A stretch of 64,000 nt of DNA from Arcobacter sp. EP1 (GTDB taxonomy: Bacteria > Campylobacterota > Campylobacteria > Campylobacterales > Arcobacteraceae). Below are positions 32,606-41,940 of this stretch, piece after piece. The position numbers and the translations under genes are program-made. Positions within the stretch are counted from its first letter, which is position 1, and the number at the start of each line of letters is the position of its first letter. Under the pieces are notes generated by a model. The model did not search any database. It saw only the letters and a program-made list of their open reading frames with translations, and was not told the DNA's origin. The stretch spans positions 98,628-162,627 of the forward strand of contig LPNY01000042.1 of assembly GCA_001655195.1 (NCBI GenBank). The letters run 5' to 3'.

Positions 32606-34299
32606 TTTTTATTCCCTTGTTTTTTATAAATTGTTTTTCCATCAAATACAGTAAGTTCAACTTTTGTATCACCTATTGAATCTGGATTAATAGTAAAAAT
32701 ATCTTGATTTAATACAATAAAATCTGCTGTTTTTCCTTTACTAATCGTTCCACTTTCATTCTCAATTCCTAGTGCAATTGCACCATTAATCGTGTACATC
32801 TCTAATGCTTTTTCAATACTTACAGCTTCTTCTTTCCAAACAGTTTCATTACCACGCCTTCCATAAGGGTCTTTTCTTGTCACAAATGACTCTAAAGCTG
32901 TAAATGGATTAACTGCTTCTACAACTGGCCAATCAGTTCCGTATGTAGGTTTTGTTTTCTCATCAATTAATGTTTTAGTAGCACAATACGCATTTGCTCT
33001 TTTTTCACCAAACAACATTTTCATGCCATCGTGAATTGGACTTGGAAACCAGAAAAAAGGTGAAAAGTTTGCAACCGCATTAAGCTCTCTAAATCTCTTA
33101 ATGTCATTTGTATGAACCATACAAGCGTGTGCTAATTCATGTTGTAACTTACTGTTTTTATTAGTATCTCTTGTATATTCAATAGCATTTAGCACTTGCC
33201 TTACAGCCATATCGCCAGATGAGTGAGTCATAACTGAAAAACCGTTTTCATCTGCCCATTGAACTACCTTATTTAATTCCTCTTGATTAAATTCAAGAAT
33301 ACCAAAGTTATTGCCATGAGAATGATCTTTTTCTAAATATGGTTCAATTAAAGCTGCTGTTTTTGTTGGAGGAATTCCATCAATTGATAATTTGATAAAA
33401 TTAGTTTTTATATAAGGCGTTTCAAGAGACTTCATTTTTAAAAGTCTTTGCTTTTTTGCTTCTAAACTCTCACCTTCTTTTTTCCAACCAAATACAACTC
33501 CAACCCTTAAATTTAATGAGTTGTTTTTCTCAGCTCTTAAATAAGTATTTATTTCTGGCTCATAAGCATATGAATCTTTTATACCAATAATTCCATTTGA
33601 ATGTAAAATATTTTTTGCAGCAACTAAAGCTTTATCCATTTCAACTGAGGTATGAGAAGGCTTAATACTTCTATAAAGCTTTTGAGCATCTTCTTTTAGT
33701 AAACCATTTGGTTTTCCATTTTGATCTTTGCCAATCAATTCACCATATTTAATAATTGCTTCTTCATCAATATTAGATACCTCAATTACTTTTGAGTTTA
33801 CCCAAGCATTATGATTACTAAAATCTGTTAAAACTAAATAGTGATCTTTAGATACTTCATCTAAATATTTATAATGAACCTTGTCTAATAGTTCAGCTCC
33901 CCATCTAACACCTGTTATCCAGCTTCCTTTAGGAGCTTTAGATACACACTTTCTCATTTTAACTTGGATTTCTTTTATACTTGAAGTTTGTGGGAAATTA
34001 CATTTAAAAAGTAAATCTGTTCCAGCACCAATTGGGTGCAAATGACTATCGTATAATGCAGGAATTACTCTTTTACCTTGTAAATCTATAATTTTTGTAT
34101 CTTTATTAGTAAACTTAAGAGCCTCATTTTTTTTACCAATAAATTTAAACTTTTTATCTTTTACTAAAAAAGTATCGACGTAAAGTTTATCTTTATCACC
34201 TGTAAATACTTTAGCATTAATATAAAGTGTATTTGCAAATACTCCTTGAACCAAAAACACTATTGCCACCAAAAACTTAAATATTGTATTTTTATTCAT
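32602..34299 (-). CDS. exported YtcJ-like amidohydrolase
   Basis: Metal-dependent hydrolase of the amidohydrolase superfamily, 565 residues, with a signal peptide (FLVAIVFLVQGVFA), so it acts in the periplasm. The HxH metal motif is LYDSHLHPIGAG. Further sites are SIDGIPPTKTAAL, the His in MTHSSGDMAVRQVL, LAHACMVHTNDI and the metal Asp in PTYGTDWPV. The end carries the usual KGKTADFIVLNQD beta-sandwich segment. YtcJ-like enzymes act on varied amides or imides, so substrate is unknown. It is the first gene of the island operon; a TATACT box lies about 40 bp upstream of its start. Confidence 0.88.
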   Translation of the reverse strand: MNKNTIFKFLVAIVFLVQGVFANTLYINAKVFTGDKDKLYVDTFLVKDKKFKFIGKKNEALKFTNKDTKIIDLQGKRVIPALYDSHLHPIGAGTDLLFKCNFPQTSSIKEIQVKMRKCVSKAPKGSWITGVRWGAELLDKVHYKYLDEVSKDHYLVLTDFSNHNAWVNSKVIEVSNIDEEAIIKYGELIGKDQNGKPNGLLKEDAQKLYRSIKPSHTSVEMDKALVAAKNILHSNGIIGIKDSYAYEPEINTYLRAEKNNSLNLRVGVVFGWKKEGESLEAKKQRLLKMKSLETPYIKTNFIKLSIDGIPPTKTAALIEPYLEKDHSHGNNFGILEFNQEELNKVVQWADENGFSVMTHSSGDMAVRQVLNAIEYTRDTNKNSKLQHELAHACMVHTNDIKRFRELNAVANFSPFFWFPSPIHDGMKMLFGEKRANAYCATKTLIDEKTKPTYGTDWPVVEAVNPFTALESFVTRKDPYGRRGNETVWKEEAVSIEKALEMYTINGAIALGIENESGTISKGKTADFIVLNQDIFTINPDSIGDTKVELTVFDGKTIYKKQGNKK

Positions 34300-34498
34300 A
34301 TTTCCTACCTTTTAAAATTACTTTACTGGAAAGCTATTGGAAAGTATACTAATAGAAAATCGAAAAAAAATCGAAATTTTTTAATTAACTAATATAATTC
34401 TATAGTTTAATAATGAGATGAAAAAATGAATTTGGGAAAAGATACCATGACAATCTTACAAAATATTAGGTGTAGCTGATTAAAAAATTGGTATGTTA
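34300..34498. other. island right-end non-coding region with promoter-like sequence
   Basis: This ~200-bp AT-rich stretch contains repeated GGAAAG elements and a self-complementary AGTATACT (34335-34342) flanked by CTATT and AATAG. On the minus strand this gives a TATACT -10 box for the amidohydrolase operon, and the surrounding symmetry may be the MarR operator. A short frame ending before attR (KILGVAD) hints at a lost gene start; I do not call it. Confidence 0.35.
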
Positions 34499-34547
34499 TT
34501 TCGGCCCCGGGGGTTGAGGGTTCGAATCCTTCCAGGCGTACCATTTA
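34499..34547 (+). repeat. attR: tRNA-Arg 3' half, 49-bp direct repeat copy 2
   Basis: Identical to 31263-31311 over 49 bp, starting in the anticodon loop and ending seven bases after the acceptor-stem end. The 5' half of a tRNA is absent, so no functional tRNA is formed here. It is followed directly by a strong terminator. Confidence 0.87.
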
Positions 34548-34548
34548 C

Positions 34549-34597
34549 AAAGCCCGATATAAAAGCTTTTTCAAGTTTTTATATCGGGCTTTTTTTA
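34549..34597. terminator. 16-bp stem terminator (original tRNA-Arg terminator, shared with a kinase gene)
   Basis: AAAGCCCGATATAAAA and TTTTATATCGGGCTTT pair perfectly, with T-runs on the plus side. It ends at the stop of the histidine kinase on the other strand, so it can work in both directions. It presumably served the tRNA before the island inserted. Confidence 0.8.
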
Positions 34598-36346
34598 TGT
34601 CTTCAAAATTGGCAACGTTAGTATAAATGCCACTCCATCCTTTTGATTTTTAACTTCGAGCAAACCTTTTGAGTGCTCTTCGACAATAATTTTACTCATA
34701 TATAGCCCCAGTCCAGTACCATTTTTTTTCTGTTTGGTAGAAAAGTACGGTTCAAAGATACGCGAAATGATTTTGTTATCGATATTGTTTCCATTGTTAA
34801 AGATAGTTGTGATGATATTGTTATTCTCTAGGGTCACTTCTATGAGAATATTCTTCTCCTCGTTCTTGATTTCAGTTAATGCCTCTTTTGCATTGTTCAA
34901 AATATTGATAAAGACTTGCATCAGTTCTCTACTGGATATAAAAACCTCTTTTTCAGTATGCACTTTCATATTTAGGTTTATATCATTATTTTTAAAACTT
35001 GAGGAGATTATTTTAAGGGAGTCATTGAGAACTTTACTAATAAGAATAGCCTCTTTTCCTGAATCGGGCTTAAAAAAGTTTCTGAAGTCATTAATAGTTT
35101 CAGACAGATGTTGTGTGGTCTCTAAGAGTTGATGGGAATTATTTTTTAGAACCTTTGAATCAAGTATATCTAACTCAATATCTGCAAGAGTGTTATTAGC
35201 AATCATAGAGATAGTTGTTAGAGGTTGTCGCCATTGATGAGCAATCATACTAATCATTTCTCCCATGGCTGCAGAACGTGATTGTAAAACCATCAATTCA
35301 TCTTTCTTTTTAAGTTCAGTAATATCCATAGCCGAAGAGATAATAACCCGTTCATTGTTGATAATACCTAGTGGAGCAGAACTAAATTTCCAATAGAGTA
35401 GTTTGTCATCCTTTGTTTTGATAGTTGAAACCCCATGGTCAAGACTTTTGTTTTGATGATACATCTCATCTACTGAGCGTTTAATTTCACACTCTTTTGC
35501 TCCATAGGCTTTTTGTGCCCATTTTTCGATTGTATCTATCTCTTCAAAATGGTAACCAGTTAGGGCTTTCCAACTTTTATTTATTTTAATTACTGTGCCG
35601 TTAACATTGTGCACCATGATGGGGTTTGGAGATTCATTAAATATCTTTGCTAACTCTTTTGAACGTATGTTCAGTGCATTTTTTAGCTTTTCATTTTTAC
35701 TCATATGGTTATTTAATCGGCTAATGGCAAAGTAAGCAATACTAATAAATAAAACAAAACCTAAAACGTTAACATAGTAACTGATTTTGTGTTGCTTAGT
35801 GATAATAGAATTTGATTTTTCATTGAAGCTTTGTGCTTTATTTTGAGCATATTGGTAGAGTTTTTCAACAGCTTTATCCATTTTTAGAACGTGTTTTGCT
35901 CCTTTTTGTTGGGTGATTTTGATGGCCTTTTTATATTTTTTTTGTTTGGCTAAATGAATAACTTCATCACGAATAACTTTCCAATCCCTAAAAAGAGTAT
36001 AAGCCTCACTATTTAAAGCTTGCCCCTTATCCCCCAATATATTCTTTTTGATGATGTCAAAGGCATTGAAAATAATCATTTCATTTGTATTTACATCGTG
36101 AATTAACCCTTTTAAAGTCATTTCAGAAGGAGACAAAACCACATCTTTCATATCTCGATGTATTTTATAGATATTCAATTGGATGTTAAGTGCGGTGTTA
36201 GATACTTTTAAAGGATGATTATAAAGTTTATTAAAGAGTGCATTTTGAGTATCGATTAAATAGTGGCTATAGGAGTTTGAAATGATGGCAATAATTGTCA
36301 GTAAAATAAAGGCCAAGGTTAATATTCGTATCTCTTTTTTTATCAC
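34595..36346 (-). CDS. membrane sensor histidine kinase with PAS domain
   Basis: 583-residue hybrid of a membrane sensor and a transmitter. TM helix 1 (about 8-27) and TM helix 2 (about 192-210) bracket a helical periplasmic domain rich in Lys and Ile. A PAS domain (KIFNESPNPIMVHNVNGTV) follows. The H-box is MIAHQWRQPLTTISMIANN near residue 370. The ATPase has VFINILNNAKEAL, a divergent IFNNGNNI and KNGTGLGLYMSKIIVEEH. No response regulator is adjacent. It stands alone, 92 bp downstream of the next kinase gene. Confidence 0.88.
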   Translation of the reverse strand: MIKKEIRILTLAFILLTIIAIISNSYSHYLIDTQNALFNKLYNHPLKVSNTALNIQLNIYKIHRDMKDVVLSPSEMTLKGLIHDVNTNEMIIFNAFDIIKKNILGDKGQALNSEAYTLFRDWKVIRDEVIHLAKQKKYKKAIKITQQKGAKHVLKMDKAVEKLYQYAQNKAQSFNEKSNSIITKQHKISYYVNVLGFVLFISIAYFAISRLNNHMSKNEKLKNALNIRSKELAKIFNESPNPIMVHNVNGTVIKINKSWKALTGYHFEEIDTIEKWAQKAYGAKECEIKRSVDEMYHQNKSLDHGVSTIKTKDDKLLYWKFSSAPLGIINNERVIISSAMDITELKKKDELMVLQSRSAAMGEMISMIAHQWRQPLTTISMIANNTLADIELDILDSKVLKNNSHQLLETTQHLSETINDFRNFFKPDSGKEAILISKVLNDSLKIISSSFKNNDINLNMKVHTEKEVFISSRELMQVFINILNNAKEALTEIKNEEKNILIEVTLENNNIITTIFNNGNNIDNKIISRIFEPYFSTKQKKNGTGLGLYMSKIIVEEHSKGLLEVKNQKDGVAFILTLPILKT

Positions 36347-36438
36347 GTCAAACCTTTTAGTAGGGACATTATGATTTAATAATCACTTTACATTATAACA
36401 CATATAAAAGTATTTAATGCTTTTATTAAGTGATAGTG

Positions 36439-38316
36439 CTAAGCCTTAAAGATGATTCTAAAACAAGCACCTGTGCAATTGGTATCATCCAGAGTATATG
36501 TTTCATTGACCACATTTAAAGAAGCATTGTGGTGTTCTGTTAGAATTTGATAAACCATAGATAATCCAATCCCCGTTCCAACACTTTTGTGTTTTGTGGT
36601 AAAGTAGGGCTCAAAAATACGACTCATAATGGTATCATCAACGCCTCCACCATTATCTTTAAAAGTTAACAGTAAGCCTGTAGGAGTCTTTTGTGTGGAG
36701 ATAAAGATAACTTTCTTTTCTAACTCTTTCTCATTGATAGCATCTTTAGCATTGTTGATGATATTAATAAATACTTGAATAAGTTGATTACTAAATCCAT
36801 CAATAGTTAAATCATCTTCTAAATCACTTTTAACTTCAATGCCATGGTTATGTAACGAAGAGTCTAAAATAGATAGACTCTTTTTAATAGCACCACAAAT
36901 TGAGACTTTTTCTTTATCATTACTGTTCTTAATAAAGTTTCTAAAGTCATCAATTGTATTTGAAAGATACTGGGTTTGTTGGGTGATATTACTCATATTT
37001 TGAGCAATTTCGTTGGCATTAATATCACCCACACTACTGCGTAGATGTAATCCACTTGCAATGGTTGAAATAACACTAAGGGGCTGTCTCCATTGATGGG
37101 CAATATTTCCCATCATTTCTCCCATAGAAGCAAGTTTGGATTGGGATTCAATAAGTTTTCTTTCAGTGATATCTTGTGCAATGCCTATGTAGCCATAGAT
37201 TTCATTATTTTCATTTTTTAAAGCGCTCACCGAGAGGTACACAGGAATATGTTTGCCCTCTTTGGTAATATAAGTCCATTCGTGTTCATTTTTTAAGCCT
37301 AGATTTGTTTTTATAACAAAAGTTTCAAAGCTCGGTTTCACATTTTGGTTTAACTGCTCTTGGAATTCATGAGCACGTTTGATAACTTCAGGTTTTAAGT
37401 GAAGAATTTCAGGGGTTTGTTTATCCACAAGCTCTTTAGCACTGTATCCAAGTAGTCGTTCAGTCTCTTTGTTAACTTGTTTAATAAGCCCTTTTTTATT
37501 GGTTCGTATCATTAGATAACCTGAGTGATCAAAAATAGTTGTCTGAAGCTCTAGCGCTTTGTAGAGCTGCTCTTCATTTTTCTTTAAAATTGAGCGTGAT
37601 GCTTTTAGGGTGTCAATCATGGTATTCATAGAACTTGATAGAGAATCCATCTCTAAACTTGACTGCTGAGGAATTTTACCTAGAGGAATACCATCTTTAT
37701 CACTGCGTTGAATTTCATCAATAATATTTGCAAGAGGTCTAAAAATGAAACTACGTAAAACAATAAATAAAGAAAGAATGAGTAAAATAGAGATAACAAT
37801 AGTATGCTTAAGGGTTGTTTTGATGATATTTGTTAACTCTTCGTTCATGGTTGAATCTGTAATATAGATACTGATTTTTCCAAGTTTTTTACCATCTAAA
37901 ACAATATCAAACATATCGCTATAAAAGATATTTTCTAACTGCTTATTAATTGCTGTATCTTTAATATCATAATCAATAACTTGTTCATTTGAGTCTTTGA
38001 GTTTTCCACTAATATAAGCTTTTTTACCCAAAATTCTACCCATATTATAATCTTCAACAATGATAGCAAAGATATCTCGCTGTTTAATCTCATTGGCAAT
38101 GAGTTTATCGTACTCATTAATCGCATAAGAGGCAATAAGATTAGTAATATTACTTTGTAGGGATAGTACAATTGTTCGTGAATCTTCCTTCATATTTTCT
38201 ATAATTTTACTTTTGGTATGCACATAATTATATCCCGCGTTTATGGACATAATTAGTGTAACCGTTACAATGATAGCTAACCCTAAGGTTAGATATAAGG
38301 AGTATTTACGTGACAT
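36439..38316 (-). CDS. sensor histidine kinase with HAMP and PAS, paired with a periplasmic binding protein
   Basis: 625 residues. An N-terminal TM helix and one near 175-192 enclose a periplasmic domain of about 140 residues. A HAMP linker (FRPLANIIDEIQRSD), a PAS domain (ATTIFDHSGYLMIRTNKKG, with the PAC end YGYIGIAQDITERKL), the H-box GNIAHQWRQPLSVISTIAS and an ATPase with VFINIINNAKDAI, FKDNGGGVDD and VGTGIGLSMVYQIL follow. The binding-protein gene ends 2 bp upstream, so the pair should act like LuxPQ: ligand-bound receptor touching the kinase periplasmic domain. No response regulator is near. Confidence 0.9.
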   Translation of the reverse strand: MSRKYSLYLTLGLAIIVTVTLIMSINAGYNYVHTKSKIIENMKEDSRTIVLSLQSNITNLIASYAINEYDKLIANEIKQRDIFAIIVEDYNMGRILGKKAYISGKLKDSNEQVIDYDIKDTAINKQLENIFYSDMFDIVLDGKKLGKISIYITDSTMNEELTNIIKTTLKHTIVISILLILSLFIVLRSFIFRPLANIIDEIQRSDKDGIPLGKIPQQSSLEMDSLSSSMNTMIDTLKASRSILKKNEEQLYKALELQTTIFDHSGYLMIRTNKKGLIKQVNKETERLLGYSAKELVDKQTPEILHLKPEVIKRAHEFQEQLNQNVKPSFETFVIKTNLGLKNEHEWTYITKEGKHIPVYLSVSALKNENNEIYGYIGIAQDITERKLIESQSKLASMGEMMGNIAHQWRQPLSVISTIASGLHLRSSVGDINANEIAQNMSNITQQTQYLSNTIDDFRNFIKNSNDKEKVSICGAIKKSLSILDSSLHNHGIEVKSDLEDDLTIDGFSNQLIQVFINIINNAKDAINEKELEKKVIFISTQKTPTGLLLTFKDNGGGVDDTIMSRIFEPYFTTKHKSVGTGIGLSMVYQILTEHHNASLNVVNETYTLDDTNCTGACFRIIFKA

Positions 38317-38318
38317 GA

Positions 38319-39269
38319 CTAAGGGTTTTTCTTTCCTAATACATTTCGTTGGATAACAGGAAGTTTTTCTTCAATATTATCGGTTGAAATAATCAAAATA
38401 GGTTGTTGTAAATCTTTTTTGACTTTTTTACCCTGTAGATGTTCATGTAGCGCTAAAGCTGCCTTTTCTCCCATTAAAAAAGGTTGTTGCATGGCTGCTC
38501 CAATAATTGTTTCTTTAGGGATTAAATCTAAAAACTCAGGTTCTGCATCAAAGGAGATAAGAAATATCTCATTACTTTTCCCACTATCCTTGATAGCATC
38601 AATTGCTCCTTGATAGATATGGGAAGTTTGAATCCAAATGGCTCGCAGGTTTGGATAGTTTGATATCATCTCTTTTGTATAGTTATAGGTCTCTTTTTTA
38701 TCCCAAGTTACAAACTGTTTAATATCAGCACTTTTAATACCTGCTTCATCTAATGCTTGCATAAAACCGGCTGTTCTTGCTTGACCATTTAGTCGTTTTT
38801 GTGGAATAGCAATCAGTCCAACAGAACCATCTTGCCACCCTTTTTGTATCATTTTTTTAGCTAATACTTTACCAATACCGTAAGCACCTGCTTTGTTATT
38901 TGATGAAACATAGGCAACGTATTCTCCTGCATCAGTACCAATATCTGCAATGACAACGGGAATATTTGCGTTTTGGGCAAGTTTGAGTATCGTCACACAT
39001 GCAGAAGAGTTTGTAGGTGAAACAATGATTCCATCTACTCTATCTTGTATGGCTTTTATGGTTTGTTCTAACTCTTTTTTGGGTTGATTCTCCCCGTTAT
39101 AAATCTTGAAATTATATCCCTGTTCTTGTGCAACATTTTTTATACCATTTGCCATAATCTCCCAAAAGGGTATGGTAATATCTGAAACAATATATGCGAT
39201 GGTTTTTTGATTGGCGTGAAGGGTTGAAAAAAAGAGAAAAAGTATAATCATAAGTTTCTGTAGTGACAT
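38319..39269 (-). CDS. periplasmic sugar-type binding protein (Peripla_BP_4)
   Basis: 316-residue receptor with a signal peptide ending near LHA (residue 19). The fold starts TIAYIVSDITIPFWEIMANG, followed by DRVDGIIVSPTNSSACV, IPVVIADIGTDAGEYVAYVSSNN and ISFDAEPEFLDLIP, the ribose/galactose-binding protein pattern (also LuxP, TorT). No ABC permease or ATPase is nearby; the sole partner is the histidine kinase 2 bp downstream. It is therefore more likely a sensory receptor than a transport component. Ligand unknown; the Asp/Glu/Trp-rich loops would suit a sugar or furanosyl ligand. Confidence 0.88.
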   Translation of the reverse strand: MSLQKLMIILFLFFSTLHANQKTIAYIVSDITIPFWEIMANGIKNVAQEQGYNFKIYNGENQPKKELEQTIKAIQDRVDGIIVSPTNSSACVTILKLAQNANIPVVIADIGTDAGEYVAYVSSNNKAGAYGIGKVLAKKMIQKGWQDGSVGLIAIPQKRLNGQARTAGFMQALDEAGIKSADIKQFVTWDKKETYNYTKEMISNYPNLRAIWIQTSHIYQGAIDAIKDSGKSNEIFLISFDAEPEFLDLIPKETIIGAAMQQPFLMGEKAALALHEHLQGKKVKKDLQQPILIISTDNIEEKLPVIQRNVLGKKNP

Positions 39270-39600
39270 ATAATACTCCTAATGATAGCAATAATTTATT
39301 ACTATATCACTATTCAACTTTTAAACAAATTTTAAGGACAATATAAGGTCGTTTTTTAAGAAAAAAAAGTTATTATTTCATTTTGTTACGATTATGTTGT
39401 AGGTTAATTTTTTTATTTAATTTCTTTTTTAATGGAAGTGTCATACAATTATTTTATGAAGCATTCATAAAATCTTTATTTTGTACTTTCTTTTAGGCAC
39501 TCAATAAAAGCTTTATGGCGTTATGTAAATAAGATTTCGATTAAATTTTTTATTATTTATTAGTATGATAAGTAGTTAATATGAAAGAAATGGTGCTGTT
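39270..39600. promoter_or_regulatory. divergent intergenic region with an ATGA-N5-TCAT palindrome
   Basis: No gene is seen in this 331-bp gap between the binding protein (minus) and the GGDEF protein (plus). A perfect hairpin or operator, TTTTATGAA-GCA-TTCATAAAA, sits at 39452-39472. A related sequence (ATTATTTTATGAAACACTCAT) occurs in the gap before the ornithine cyclodeaminase gene near 44463. Confidence 0.4.
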
Positions 39601-41940
39601 ATGTTTTTATATAAATTCAAGATTCTTTTAATTACTTTTTTCCTATCTAGTGTTATAAATCTTCAAGCAACAGAACCCATAACCTTACAACTCTCTTGGA
39701 AACACCAGTTTGAATATGCAGGGTTTTATGCAGCACATGAGCAAGGTTTTTATAAAGAAGCTGGTTTAGAAGTCACCTTCAAAGAGATGAGTTTTGAACT
39801 CAAAGATAGTGTCATCAAAGATGTGCTTAGTGGCAAAATAACCTACGCAATTGATTATTCCAGTATTATTAAAAGCTACATGGATGGTAACCCAATAGTT
39901 TTTGTGGCAAATTTTCTTAAACAATCTCCCTTAGTTATCGCTGCCCAAGAAGATATCCATATGCCAAGTGATTTGGTAGGTAAACGTTTTATGGGTGGAA
40001 GTGATGCTTTAAAAAATACTTCTATTTTATTGATGTTAAAAAAGTTTGGTATTAATAAACAGAGTTTCATTGATGTTCCACAAACCTTTAAAATGGATGA
40101 TTTTATTAATAAAAAAGTGGATGCTACAACAATCTTTCTCACCAATCAAGCCTATACCTTAGAACAATTAGGTTACAAATATACGATTTTAAGTCCTGAG
40201 CGATATGGGGCAGAATTTTATGTGGACAATGTTTTTACTTCACTCAAAGAGTTAGAACAAAATCCTCATCGTGTAAAAGCTTTTAAAGAAGCCAGTATCA
40301 AAGGGTGGAAATATGCTTTAGAAAATAAAGATGAGATTATCCAACTTATTTTAGATAAATATAATACACAAAAGAAAACCAAAGAACAGTATGTCTATGA
40401 AGCCAACCAGATAGAAAACCTCATGTTAACGTCTATATATCCTATAGGAAGTATTAGTGAAGAGCGGGTAAAACGAATTGCAGATAGTTATAAACAGCTA
40501 GGTATTATTGATAAAAATCGTATCATTGATTTTGATAAGTTTATTTTTGAAAAAGAACAACAAGGAACACTTCTATCCCAAGAACACCAAAACTATCTAT
40601 TGCAAAAAAAACGAATCAAACTCTGTATTGATCCCAATTGGATGCCCTTTGAAAGAATAGAAAGTGGAGAACATATTGGGTTAAGTAGAGACTATTTTAA
40701 ACTCTTTGAAAAGTACCTGACAATTCCTATTGAGTTAGTCCAAACACGTTCATGGATAGGGACCTTAGATGCTATCAAATCAAAAGAGTGTGATATTATC
40801 TCTTTAGCTATGCAGACACCCAATCGAGATAAGTTTTTGGATTTTACCAAACCCTATGTCTCTGTTCCGTTAGTGCTTGCAACTAAACCTGATGTACCTT
40901 TTATTGATGACTTAAATCGTCTAAAAGATAAGTATATTGGAATAACACGTGGACATGCCTATGCAGAGCTTTTTAAGAAAAAATATCAAAACTTTCATAT
41001 TGTAGGGGTGGAGAGTATAGATGAAGGACTCTCAAGAGTTGCCTCTGGAGAACTTTTTGGTTTTATTGATACCCTCTCATCCATTGGGTACCAATTTCAA
41101 AAAAAATATACAGGTGAACTCAAAATTGCCAGTAAATTTGATGAAAAACTTTATCTTAGTGTCGCCGTACGAAAAGATGAACCGTTACTTGGAGCCATTT
41201 TTAACCGTCTTATTGATGATTTAGATAAAACCGTTCATCAATCTATTTTAAATCGCCATATTGCTATTTCATATGAAAAAGGTACAGACTATCAACTGCC
41301 TCTTCAAATTGTGGGTGTCTTTTTTGTGATTTTTTGCTTTATTATGTACTGGAACCGTCGTTTACATAATGAAAAAATAAAAACAGAAAATGCCTTACAT
41401 GAACTGCGTGAGGCTGAAAAACTCTTAGAAGAAAAAAATATGGAACTCACCAAGATTTCTATAACTGATAAATTAACTGGTATTTATAACCGTGGAAAAT
41501 TGGATGATAACTTGAGTAAAGAGTTATCTAGAAGTGAACGAAACAACGATATATTTGCTGTGATTATGTTAGATATTGACCACTTTAAAGAGGTTAATGA
41601 TAACTTTGGACATCAAGTGGGTGATGAGGTATTGGTGAGCATTGCAAAGATTTTAAATAAAAATGTTCGAAAAATTGATACCCTTGGACGTTGGGGTGGT
41701 GAAGAATTTGTTATTATTTGTCCTCATACTAACAAAGAGGGTGCCATGAAAAAAGCAAAACTATTACGAGAGCTTATTGATGATTACTATTTTGAGCAAG
41801 TAGGGCATAAAACAGCCAGTTTTGGTGTAGCGCTTTATCGCAAAGGGGATACAGAAAAGTCAATTATTAACCGCGTGGATACAGCCATGTACAAAGCTAA
41901 AAATAGTGGGCGAAATAGAGTGTCTTTTGAGACTAATTAA
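39601..41940 (+). CDS. diguanylate cyclase with tandem periplasmic binding domains
   Basis: 779 residues. A signal peptide or TM (to about 23) precedes an NMT1/THI5-like binding domain (ITLQLSWKHQFEYAGFYAAH...), then a second SBP_bac_3-type domain (about 338-560, starting KRIKLCIDPNWMPFERIESG). After a TM helix (LQIVGVFFVIFCFIMYW) and a short coiled coil comes a GGDEF domain with the active-site loop GRWGGEEFV, consistent with c-di-GMP synthesis. Two different ligand-binding modules in series suggest input from two small molecules, possibly a thiamine-precursor-like compound and an amino acid. The C-terminus overlaps the convergent NIT-GGDEF gene by 8 bp. Confidence 0.9.
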   Translation: MFLYKFKILLITFFLSSVINLQATEPITLQLSWKHQFEYAGFYAAHEQGFYKEAGLEVTFKEMSFELKDSVIKDVLSGKITYAIDYSSIIKSYMDGNPIVFVANFLKQSPLVIAAQEDIHMPSDLVGKRFMGGSDALKNTSILLMLKKFGINKQSFIDVPQTFKMDDFINKKVDATTIFLTNQAYTLEQLGYKYTILSPERYGAEFYVDNVFTSLKELEQNPHRVKAFKEASIKGWKYALENKDEIIQLILDKYNTQKKTKEQYVYEANQIENLMLTSIYPIGSISEERVKRIADSYKQLGIIDKNRIIDFDKFIFEKEQQGTLLSQEHQNYLLQKKRIKLCIDPNWMPFERIESGEHIGLSRDYFKLFEKYLTIPIELVQTRSWIGTLDAIKSKECDIISLAMQTPNRDKFLDFTKPYVSVPLVLATKPDVPFIDDLNRLKDKYIGITRGHAYAELFKKKYQNFHIVGVESIDEGLSRVASGELFGFIDTLSSIGYQFQKKYTGELKIASKFDEKLYLSVAVRKDEPLLGAIFNRLIDDLDKTVHQSILNRHIAISYEKGTDYQLPLQIVGVFFVIFCFIMYWNRRLHNEKIKTENALHELREAEKLLEEKNMELTKISITDKLTGIYNRGKLDDNLSKELSRSERNNDIFAVIMLDIDHFKEVNDNFGHQVGDEVLVSIAKILNKNVRKIDTLGRWGGEEFVIICPHTNKEGAMKKAKLLRELIDDYYFEQVGHKTASFGVALYRKGDTEKSIINRVDTAMYKAKNSGRNRVSFETN

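Larger units (their letters stand above)
31263..34547. mobile_element. 3.2-kb island inserted at the tRNA-Arg gene
   Basis: The island is bounded by a perfect 49-bp direct repeat: attL is 31263-31311 inside and just past the tRNA, attR is 34499-34547. The unit length is 3,236 bp. Cargo on the minus strand is an amidohydrolase, a DoxX protein and a MarR regulator in one operon, plus a broken SpoIIE phosphatase at the attL end. No integrase is visible, so it is either a deletion remnant of a larger genomic island or mobilised in trans. The native tRNA terminator lies beyond attR, as expected after insertion at the tRNA 3' end. Confidence 0.8.

Noticed and set aside
34400-34498. Possible integrase or excisionase gene start (KILGVAD-like)
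   Set aside because: Only about 20 codons with stops in every frame before attR; too short to identify.
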